From a virus, in IMG/VR virus record IMGVR_UViG_3300046812_000088, positions 1-27,866 of that record: a stretch of DNA of 27,866 nucleotides; one strand, 5' to 3'. The first letter of the stretch is position 1; each line of letters begins with the position of its first letter. Below, piece by piece: positions 15,392-22,815 of this stretch. Below the pieces are notes generated by a model that was not told where the DNA came from, ran no database searches, and was given only the letters and a program-made list of their open reading frames with translations. The position numbers and the translations under genes were made by a program.

Positions 15392-16081
15392 ATGCCACTG
15401 ATCAAATCCGGATCCAAGGAGGCCGTCAGCCAGAATATCAGGACGGAGATCGGCGCCGGCAAGCCGCAGAAACAGGCGGTCGCCATCGCCCTCGATGTCG
15501 CGAGGCGCGCACGGGACGCCGGCGGCGGCATGCCGACGCTCTCAAAACTGGACACGCCGCCTGATGTTCCGAGCACGGTTCACGCGCACCTGTCGGCCAA
15601 GGTCCACACCGGCCCGATCCACAGCGCGGTCGCGGGCCGCACCGATCACCTGCCCGTCCATGTTCCGAGCGGCAGCTATGTCATTCCCGCCGACGTCGTC
15701 AGCGGCATGGGCGAAGGAAACACTAATGCCGGATTCAAGAACATCAAGCGGATGTTTGGTGGCCTGCCTCGTGGGGCCGGCGAGCAACCCTATGATCATA
15801 AAGGCGGACCTTATGGCGCTGGGTCTGCTCCCTATAACATCGATCCCAGCAAGCCCTATGGCGAACCGCTACCTAGTGGGCATGCTGCTGGCGGGAAAAC
15901 CGGTAAGGATGTCAAGGTCGTTGTGGCAGGCGGCGAATACACGCTGACGCCTGAAGAGGTGATGGCGGCGGGCGACGGCGACCTGGATCGCGGCCACCGC
16001 GTTCTCGATGATTTTGTCAAACAAATGCGCGGCCACATCGTCAAGACGATGTCAAAGCTGCCTGGACCGAAGCGAGACTAG
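15392..16081 (+). CDS. DUF6496-like phage protein, unknown function
   Basis: A 229-residue protein starting one base after the previous stop, with GAGAGGA upstream. The first ~35 residues (IKSGSKEAVSQNIRTEIGAG, then KPQKQAVAIALDVAR) match the short DUF6496-type module common in phage structural regions ('kKGkSk..i..Ni..e...GkP..QAvAIal..ar'). The middle holds VPSGSYVIPADVVSGMGEGNT and the C-terminal third KDVKVVVAGGEYTLTPEEVM, which look like a small processing or binding domain and recur in alphaproteobacterial phage genomes (from memory). A virion or assembly role is inferred from its position. Confidence 0.6.
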   Translation: MPLIKSGSKEAVSQNIRTEIGAGKPQKQAVAIALDVARRARDAGGGMPTLSKLDTPPDVPSTVHAHLSAKVHTGPIHSAVAGRTDHLPVHVPSGSYVIPADVVSGMGEGNTNAGFKNIKRMFGGLPRGAGEQPYDHKGGPYGAGSAPYNIDPSKPYGEPLPSGHAAGGKTGKDVKVVVAGGEYTLTPEEVMAAGDGDLDRGHRVLDDFVKQMRGHIVKTMSKLPGPKRD

Positions 16082-16085
16082 AGCA

Positions 16086-16589
16086 ATGAGCGACATACGA
16101 GTGAGATACGGCGTTCCAGCCGACGTGCATAATTTCATGGACCTGACATCCATGTGCGCGGAAGAGAACGGGCTGCTCGCGGTGAACACCAGGAAAGTGC
16201 TGGAAGAGGTGTGGGCCAGCCTGAACTGGGACCACGGCGTGATCGGCGTGATCGAGGGTGACGAAGGCATGCTGGAGGCCGGCATCCTGCTCCGCGTGGA
16301 CACCACGCCTTATAGCGTCGAGGAAGTCCTGTGCGAACGCGCGATCTACGTGCGGCCAGAATTTCGCAAAGTGCAGCGCAGCCTTTATCAGGGCGGGCGC
16401 GCCAGCTATCTGTGCGAGTTCGCCAAGAACGCCGCCATGCGCCTCGAATTACCCCTCCTAATCAGTATTTTGTCAACGCACCGCGCTGCTGGTAAGGTGA
16501 GACTTTACGAGCGGCATTTCGGGACGCCGGCGGGCGCCTATTGGCTTTGGAACGCGAAGACGGGCCATAAGCAAGAAGCTGCGGAGTAG
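16086..16589 (+). CDS. GNAT-family N-acetyltransferase
   Basis: A 167-residue protein. The start at 16086 is chosen because it begins with a typical GNAT strand (IRVRYGVPADV); the in-frame upstream ATG at 16008 lies inside the previous gene. The order fits the GNAT fold: beta 1 (IRVRYG), helix (VHNFMDLTSMCAEENG), a central pair (GVIGVIEGDEGMLEAGILLRV), the ERAIYVRPEFRK motif A region (residues 84-95) that normally binds acetyl-CoA, a helix, and LLISILS followed by LYERHFGTPAGAYWLWN. The usual Q/RxxGxG/A loop is degenerate here (VQRSLYQGGRA). It sits within the structural operon, where such genes recur in podoviruses. The substrate is unknown; a virion or host protein is possible. Confidence 0.75.
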   Translation: MSDIRVRYGVPADVHNFMDLTSMCAEENGLLAVNTRKVLEEVWASLNWDHGVIGVIEGDEGMLEAGILLRVDTTPYSVEEVLCERAIYVRPEFRKVQRSLYQGGRASYLCEFAKNAAMRLELPLLISILSTHRAAGKVRLYERHFGTPAGAYWLWNAKTGHKQEAAE

Positions 16590-16594
16590 GCGTC

Positions 16595-19500
16595 ATGGGC
16601 GGCAAGACACAGCAGGCTTCGTCTCAGGTCACGATACCGCCGGAAGTCCTGGCGCGCTATAACGCGGTCAACGCCAATGCGCAGCAAGTGGCGCAAACGC
16701 CCTTCCAGCAGTATTCGAGCGATCCGAACGCCTTCGTCGCGCCGATGACCACGGCCCAGAACATGGGCCTCCAACAGACCGCGAACTATGCCAACGCCGC
16801 GCAGCCCGGCTTGCAGACGGCGATGGGCATGACGCAAGGCGCGATGGGGTCAGCGAATCCGTGGGATCTGAACTCCGATCAGATCAACAAATACATGAAC
16901 CCGTACACTCAGAACGTCACCAATCAAATGGGCGCTCTGATGAACCAGCAGGCCCAGACGGCGCAGTCGGGCCAACTGGGCAACGCCATCAAGACCGGCG
17001 CCTTTGGCGGCGACCGCAGCGGCATTGTGGCGGCGAACCTTCAGCAGCAGAATGCGCTGGCCTATGGCAACGCCATGGCGCCGGTGCTCCAGCAGGGCTA
17101 CAACACGGCGCTCCAGACCGCCACGGGGCAGCAGGCGCTCGATCTGCAAGCGCAGCAGGCCAACCTGGCGCGGCAGATGCAGGGTGCGGGCCAGTACGGC
17201 CAATTGGCCGGCGCGCAGCAGCAGGCGGGCCTCGCCGGCGCGCAGGCGATGATGGGCGCGGGCCAGGTGCAGCAGCAGACCCAGCAAGCGGGCCTCACTT
17301 CGCTCTACAATCAATTCCAGCAGCAGCAGTCTTATCCGTTCCAGACGGCGCAATTCATGGCGAATATTGCGGAGGGCACCGGTTCGCTGTCGGGCCAGAC
17401 GACGAACTCCACCCAGCAGGCGCCGTTCTTCTCCGACCGCAAGTTGAAGGAAAACATCAAGCGAATCGGCACCGCCAAGAACGGTCTGCCGATCCACAGC
17501 TTCAACTACAAGGATGATCCGGAAAAGCTCACCCGCCTCGGCTTCATGGCCGACGAGGTCGAGAAGAAACATCCGGAGGCGGTGGGCCTGGCCGGCGGCT
17601 ATAAGACCGTCGATCACGAGAAGGCGATGAAGAGCGCCGGCGGCAGCGTCACTGACTTCGACCAGGGTCGAGCCTATGATCGCGGCGGCTTCGACCTCGG
17701 CGGCGCTGCCAGCACCTATGACCCGTCCTGGCAGTCTGTCGCCCAGCGGCACATGGCGGGGTTGCAGGGTCAGCAGCAGGGCAGCGGCAGCACTTTGTAC
17801 GGCGGCAAGAGCCGTCACGTTCCAACGACGTCTGGCGCTCGCTACAGCCTGCCGAATGCGCCTGGCATGCCGGCGGCAAAGCCGTCAGGTCTGAACCAGG
17901 CTGTCGGAACGGCGCAGGCGACCGTGGGCCTCGGCCAATCGCTTGGCGACGCCTATAATAAGTACACCGGCAAGGATCAGCCTGCCGCCACGACCACCGC
18001 GCCTGCTGCTGGCGGTGCGCCTGCCACGCCTGCCGCGCCTGTGGTGGCGAACAAAGCGCCTGGCACACCCGATCAACCCGACGTCACATATTTGCGCCGT
18101 GGCGGGTTGGCCACCGGCGGCAGCGAGCCTGTCGTCATCGCTGCGGCGCCGCCTGCCGCCGTCGCTTCATCTCAGGGCCTCGCGGCGCCTGGCGTTGCCG
18201 ATGTCGTTACGCCGACGGCTCAGTACCAAGAAGGATTGGGCAAGGCCCAAGATGCGCAAGTGCGCGCGAACGACATTCAGCAGGCTGACCGCGACGCAGC
18301 AGCGAAGGCTGGCATGTCGTTCAAGCCCGACTGGGACAATGGTTTCCTGGCGCAAGCCGATCTGGCCCGTTCGATGGGCGTCTATGGATCGCTGAACGGC
18401 TATCACGACCCAACCCATGGCGGGTCGTATCTCGGTTTCGCGGATGGCGGCGCGGCCAGCACGGATGAATACAAAGCCCCCGATCCGAACGCCACTCAGG
18501 ACACGACGAAGCAAAACATTCCGGACGTGCATTCAACCTACAAGTTGCCCGATCCGCCCAAGCCGCCAGGCGGCAGTGGAAAGAGCGGAGCCGGCCAGGC
18601 GCTGGGCGCCGCCAAATCGCTTATGGGCCTCGCTTCCCTCATTCCCGGCGTCGGCGCCGTCACTGCTCCCCTTGGCGCCGTAATGGGCGCGGGCGAGGCG
18701 TTGGCCGGCGCCAGCGGCGGTCTGATGGTCGCTGGCCGGCGCCGCAAGCGCAAGGGCCTGGCCGCTGGCGGTCAGGGCGAGGGCGTCGATTACATGAGCG
18801 AAGGTGCGCAGGGGCGTACATACGATGACCCAGAGCAGCAAACTGCCCTTAATCTGGATCGCATTAAGGATCTTGAGGGCGAGAACAGTCAAACCGGTCT
18901 GGGCGGTAAGGGCAATAGCGTAGACAACATGAGCGAGGCCAATCAAGGTCGCATGGCCCCGAATGATACAGAAGCGCAAGACGCATGGCGATTGGAGCAT
19001 ATTCCGCGCGAAGATTTGCACAAGGAAGTACCGCCGGAAAGGTTGGCAAAACTATTCCCGCCGACGCAGGAAACGCCGCCTCCAGGTGTGCTTGGCCCGT
19101 GGTCGAGCCAATCCGCGTCTGCTTCTGTTCCTAATTCGGGCGAGCGGCTGCTCAACACGCAGCCAACTACGCGCGATGCCCAGACTGGCGCGGCGCCGGT
19201 CGAAGGGTCTGGTTTCGACAAGCCGCTCAATCTCGGAAGCGGGCAGCTATATCAAAGGCCACCGGATGTTCCGGCCACGCCTGAACAGGCTGCGGCGGCG
19301 AATGCGTTGCGCAGATCTCCTGAAGCTGCCGCGCTTGCAGGCGCGGAGGAAGCGCGTCAAGGCAAGGCGGCGGATGCTGTAGCACGGGAGAAGGATTATC
19401 AGGCGCGTCATGCGCAATCGTGGACGGATTCGCTGACGGGCGTGAAGCCTGATCTGGCGCCTGAAACACCTGAAGAAGAGAAGGCCCGCTTCGCCCGCTA

Positions 19501-21202
19501 CGATTCGACCACGCCGACGACACGCGAGGAAGCTACTGCTGGTCCGATCACGCAGCCTGGTCTTAGGCCGTCAGACGTCGCCGCGCTCGCTGACAAGCCG
19601 GCAAATCTCGCGACCGCCACGGCTCCTGCTGCGGTTCAGGCTGAAGTCCCCGCAACTCACGAAGCGGGCCTGGTGCTTCCGCCCGAAGCCAGAGGCGCGC
19701 CGCCTCCAGGGGTGACCGACGCCCGCACGTTCCCGCTGTCGCCGGCGCCGCTTGGCGGCGATGTCGCGCAGCCTGCGGCTCCTGCCCCCGTTGTGAAGCC
19801 TGCGGCCCCTGCGGCTCCCGCAAGGGTGGCGCCGACGCCTGTGGCGCATCCCGCCGCCGGCGCTGGCGTTGCGCCTGCCGGCGCAGCGGCCAGGGCGCCG
19901 ACCGACGCCAACGGCAATCCCATCGAGCAGTTCTTTGGGGGCCTCGGTCGCGGTGTGGGCGATTTCTTCCACGGCGTCGGCAACATCTTCACCGGCGGCG
20001 CCCAGCAAGTCGGCAACGTCGTCAACAGCGCGGGCCAGACGGTCAACAGGGCCGGCCAGGCTGTCGGTAGCGCGGTCAGCAATACAGCCCAGGCTTTCGG
20101 CAATGAGATTGGCGGGCGCTACAACGAACTGATGAACGGTTCGCCAAAGATGATGTCGCCTGGTGGAAGATTTAACGCCCAAGGCGTCGATCCGCGCCTG
20201 CTCAATAACATCACGGAAGCTACGAGAGGTCTGCCACAAGGTTGGCATGCGCAACTCGAATCCGGCTTCCGCAATAACGATCCGCGCCAGCACGGCAAGG
20301 GCGCGGCGGTCGATGTCGCGCTCTACAACGAGAAGGGCGAGAGGCTTGCTAATTACCAAGACCCGACCACCTTCCGCGCCTACGAGAAATTTGCACAGGA
20401 TTTCAGGGCGGCGCAGCAGCACAACAATCCCGAACTGGACAAGGCTACGCGCTGGGGCGGCTACTTCAGCGGCAAGGCGGTCCAGCCTGGTCAAAAATAC
20501 GATGCCGAGCATCCCTACGGCGCCGTCGATCTGATGCACTTCGACCTCGGCGGGCGGGAAGGCCTCGGCATGCTTGGCGGCTCGTGGGAAGGCGGCATGA
20601 CAGCGAAGCAGCATGCGCTGTTTCCCGGCGCCACGTCTGTCGGCATGGGTCAGCGCCCGTCTGGCGGATATCCGACGGCAGTCGCTACCGGCGCCGATGG
20701 CTCCAGGACCAGCGCGACGGGGCAGATCCAGCCGGGCTATCACAATGGCGTTCAGGGCATCCTCTCGCAGGAGGAATCCTTCCGCGACAAGCCGTACTGG
20801 GACAAATCTGCCGGCGGTGGGGGCGCGTGGGCTATTGGCTACGGCACTCACCAGATCGCGGGCGCCGACGGCAAGATGCGCCCCGTGCAGCAGGGCGATA
20901 CCATCACGCCACAAGGCGCCGCGCAGAATATGGTGCAGCGTCTGCAAACGGAGTTTCTGCCGAGAGCGGTGCAGAAAGTCGGGGGCCTCGATACCTGGCG
21001 CGCTCTGCCGCGCAATGTCCGCGACGGCCTCGGCTCGACCATTTGGAACTACGGCAACCTGCCTGATCGGGTCGCTTTCGTGATCCGGAATGGCGGCGGT
21101 CCCAACGAGATTGCGAACGCGGTGTTGCAACTCGGCGGCAGGACGGAGGCGGCCCGCGAGCGCCGCGCGCGTGAAGCGGCGCACATTCGTGGTGGAGGTT
21201 GA
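16595..21202 (+). CDS. 1535-residue ejection protein: S74-like, M15-like and GH24-like modules
   Basis: A putative internal virion protein. Residues 1-275 are a Gln/Ala/Gly-rich helical region (VTIPPEVLARYNAVNANAQQ, GAFGGDRSGIVAANLQQQ). A short S74-like module follows with Ser280 and Lys285 in FFSDRKLKENIK, then GLAGGYKTVD. Residues ~662-725 are a Gly/Ala-rich hydrophobic stretch ending in RRRKRKG, and ~1112-1173 a second glycine-zipper-like region; both could insert in membrane. Next is an M15-like peptidase module with zinc-ligand pattern H1233-x6-D1240 in QHGKGAAVD and His1315 in LMHFDLGG. The C-terminus is a T4-lysozyme-type GH24 module with Glu1394 and Asp1403 but Ala1413 where the catalytic Thr is expected. 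Together these suggest a protein that opens the wall during DNA entry. Long Pro/Ala linkers separate the parts. Confidence 0.75.
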   Translation: MGGKTQQASSQVTIPPEVLARYNAVNANAQQVAQTPFQQYSSDPNAFVAPMTTAQNMGLQQTANYANAAQPGLQTAMGMTQGAMGSANPWDLNSDQINKYMNPYTQNVTNQMGALMNQQAQTAQSGQLGNAIKTGAFGGDRSGIVAANLQQQNALAYGNAMAPVLQQGYNTALQTATGQQALDLQAQQANLARQMQGAGQYGQLAGAQQQAGLAGAQAMMGAGQVQQQTQQAGLTSLYNQFQQQQSYPFQTAQFMANIAEGTGSLSGQTTNSTQQAPFFSDRKLKENIKRIGTAKNGLPIHSFNYKDDPEKLTRLGFMADEVEKKHPEAVGLAGGYKTVDHEKAMKSAGGSVTDFDQGRAYDRGGFDLGGAASTYDPSWQSVAQRHMAGLQGQQQGSGSTLYGGKSRHVPTTSGARYSLPNAPGMPAAKPSGLNQAVGTAQATVGLGQSLGDAYNKYTGKDQPAATTTAPAAGGAPATPAAPVVANKAPGTPDQPDVTYLRRGGLATGGSEPVVIAAAPPAAVASSQGLAAPGVADVVTPTAQYQEGLGKAQDAQVRANDIQQADRDAAAKAGMSFKPDWDNGFLAQADLARSMGVYGSLNGYHDPTHGGSYLGFADGGAASTDEYKAPDPNATQDTTKQNIPDVHSTYKLPDPPKPPGGSGKSGAGQALGAAKSLMGLASLIPGVGAVTAPLGAVMGAGEALAGASGGLMVAGRRRKRKGLAAGGQGEGVDYMSEGAQGRTYDDPEQQTALNLDRIKDLEGENSQTGLGGKGNSVDNMSEANQGRMAPNDTEAQDAWRLEHIPREDLHKEVPPERLAKLFPPTQETPPPGVLGPWSSQSASASVPNSGERLLNTQPTTRDAQTGAAPVEGSGFDKPLNLGSGQLYQRPPDVPATPEQAAAANALRRSPEAAALAGAEEARQGKAADAVAREKDYQARHAQSWTDSLTGVKPDLAPETPEEEKARFARYDSTTPTTREEATAGPITQPGLRPSDVAALADKPANLATATAPAAVQAEVPATHEAGLVLPPEARGAPPPGVTDARTFPLSPAPLGGDVAQPAAPAPVVKPAAPAAPARVAPTPVAHPAAGAGVAPAGAAARAPTDANGNPIEQFFGGLGRGVGDFFHGVGNIFTGGAQQVGNVVNSAGQTVNRAGQAVGSAVSNTAQAFGNEIGGRYNELMNGSPKMMSPGGRFNAQGVDPRLLNNITEATRGLPQGWHAQLESGFRNNDPRQHGKGAAVDVALYNEKGERLANYQDPTTFRAYEKFAQDFRAAQQHNNPELDKATRWGGYFSGKAVQPGQKYDAEHPYGAVDLMHFDLGGREGLGMLGGSWEGGMTAKQHALFPGATSVGMGQRPSGGYPTAVATGADGSRTSATGQIQPGYHNGVQGILSQEESFRDKPYWDKSAGGGGAWAIGYGTHQIAGADGKMRPVQQGDTITPQGAAQNMVQRLQTEFLPRAVQKVGGLDTWRALPRNVRDGLGSTIWNYGNLPDRVAFVIRNGGGPNEIANAVLQLGGRTEAARERRAREAAHIRGGG
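21194..21198 (+). promoter_or_regulatory. Shine-Dalgarno deciding the start at 21205
   Basis: GGAGG ends six bases before ATG 21205. A TTG at 21199 in the same frame lies directly against this site and so is too close to be the start. Confidence 0.6.
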
Positions 21203-21204
21203 CA

Positions 21205-22809
21205 ATGGCTGACCCAACGACTGACGACGTCATGCTGGGCACTAATGCCGGCGCTCCTGCACCCGTGGCGCCGGCTAAGATCGATTCAGATCCTGTCGTC
21301 GCCAAGGCCTTGCCCGTGGCCAGGGACGCAGTGTCGCCGCCCTTGCTCGCGCGCAAGCCTGCTGATGCGGCGCCTGCGGACGATAAGGGCGGTGGCCAGA
21401 AGGGCGGCGATTGGTTCGGGCAGAACCGAAGCTGGCTGATCCCGCTGTTGAGCGGCGTTGGCGGCATGGCCTCTTCGAACAGTCCCTACCTCGGCACCGC
21501 CCTTCTGCAAGGACTGGGCAAGGGCGCGGAGGCTTATGCCGGCGAACAGCAGGCGGAAGGCAACCTGGAGCACACCCAGGCCGGCAATCGCGGCATGAAC
21601 ATCGAAAACCAGCAGCGGGCTGTGGATCTCGGAAAGAGCGGCATTTGGACAGACAATGCCGGCTTTGATCGGGTCACCACGGCAGATGGCCGTTCCATGC
21701 TTTTTGCTACGTGGCTTCAGAAGGACAAAGCAGGAGAACATATCCCGCTTGTTGGCGAAGACGCGGTGCGCAGTTCACGGAAATACCTGGGCGAAACCAA
21801 GACGCCTGACGTATATGGCGGCGGCGCGAAAATCGCTGGCGCTCCTGATGCGCCGGTCGCCCCCAGCGCGCCGGTCGCCCCCAACGCGCCTGGCCCAGCA
21901 GGCGGCGCTGATAACGCCGGCGCTCCTGGCCCAGCAGGCGGCACTGACGGTGGCGGCGGCAGTTTTCTTCCCACAGCCAAGCCCCTTCCGCCGAAGACGG
22001 AAGAGGAAGCCGCGACAGCCGTTGGCGACAAGGGCCGCGCGATCATGGCCGATGCGCAAGATCGCTACATGAGCAACACCAAGGACTACAATACTGCAAA
22101 AGCAGGGTCGCAAAAACTTGCCGATCAGGTGTCCGCAGAAGCGGATTTCGCCAAGGGCCAGCGCAGCAATGTGTACGCCCTGGGCGATAAGCTTCTTTCG
22201 CTGCCCGAAGAAGGCTTTTTGAAGCCTGACATTGCGGGCGATGTGACCAACAGGGTTGGAAATTACTGGAACGCGGCGATGGACCGTTTCAGCAAATTGT
22301 ATCCTGATTTGGCGCAATACAAATTTGATGAGCATGACTTGGGGACTAAAATAGCGGCTGATAAATACTCGAAAGGGCTGGCGTTTCTCCAGGCCCATGG
22401 CATGGGTCAGCAGTCTCTCGGCGGTCTTCAGGAGGCTATCGGCATTGTCCCCAGCGGCGGCATGACCAGAGACGCTGCAATTCAAGTGCTCTCAGGAATG
22501 GCCAAGGGCCAGCAGCGAGCCATCGACCGCGATGCCTACCTCAATGATTGGGAGAAGACGTCGCAGCATGATAATGCGGGGATGCCACGTTGGACCGCTA
22601 AAGACGCCATGCGCGCTTTCGAGGCCGAGCACGGAGATCGCTACGGCAAAGAGGGTGCGGCGTTTGAAAAAGTGCTCCGCATAAAGCACAACACCACGAA
22701 GAAGAGCATGTTCTCCGACATTTACAGTGGCGCGACGCCTGCGTCGGAAGCGGACAAGGCGACAGGCATCAAGGCCATGTCTCGTTGGTTCAAAAACTAT
22801 TCGGGGTAA
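21205..22809 (+). CDS. Putative internal virion (DNA-ejection) protein, 534 residues
   Basis: No family is recognised with confidence. The N-terminus is Pro/Ala/Asp-rich. A hydrophobic Gly/Ser segment follows (SWLIPLLSGVGGMASSNSPY, then LGTALLQGLGKGAEAYAGEQQ), a layout common in podoviral ejection proteins. A low-complexity Ala/Pro/Gly linker lies at about residues 212-254, with short DNA direct repeats around 21855-21945. The C-terminal half is helical and charged (RAIMADAQDRYMSNTKDYNT, KLADQVSAEADFAKGQ, FAFLQ-type helix near GLAFLQAHGMGQQSLGGLQ), ending in MSRWFKNYSG. Its place between two other large ejection-type proteins supports the role, as does the lack of any enzymatic motif. Confidence 0.6.
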   Translation: MADPTTDDVMLGTNAGAPAPVAPAKIDSDPVVAKALPVARDAVSPPLLARKPADAAPADDKGGGQKGGDWFGQNRSWLIPLLSGVGGMASSNSPYLGTALLQGLGKGAEAYAGEQQAEGNLEHTQAGNRGMNIENQQRAVDLGKSGIWTDNAGFDRVTTADGRSMLFATWLQKDKAGEHIPLVGEDAVRSSRKYLGETKTPDVYGGGAKIAGAPDAPVAPSAPVAPNAPGPAGGADNAGAPGPAGGTDGGGGSFLPTAKPLPPKTEEEAATAVGDKGRAIMADAQDRYMSNTKDYNTAKAGSQKLADQVSAEADFAKGQRSNVYALGDKLLSLPEEGFLKPDIAGDVTNRVGNYWNAAMDRFSKLYPDLAQYKFDEHDLGTKIAADKYSKGLAFLQAHGMGQQSLGGLQEAIGIVPSGGMTRDAAIQVLSGMAKGQQRAIDRDAYLNDWEKTSQHDNAGMPRWTAKDAMRAFEAEHGDRYGKEGAAFEKVLRIKHNTTKKSMFSDIYSGATPASEADKATGIKAMSRWFKNYSG

Positions 22810-22815
22810 AACACC

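Noticed and set aside
16850-17818. Minus-strand frame of 322 codons, Leu/Arg-rich
   Set aside because: Mirror of the Gln/Ala-rich plus-strand codons; not a membrane protein despite its Leu content.
19571-21217. Minus-strand frame of 548 codons opposite the ejection protein
   Set aside because: Shadow of the M15-like and GH24-like coding part, whose motifs are clear on the plus strand.
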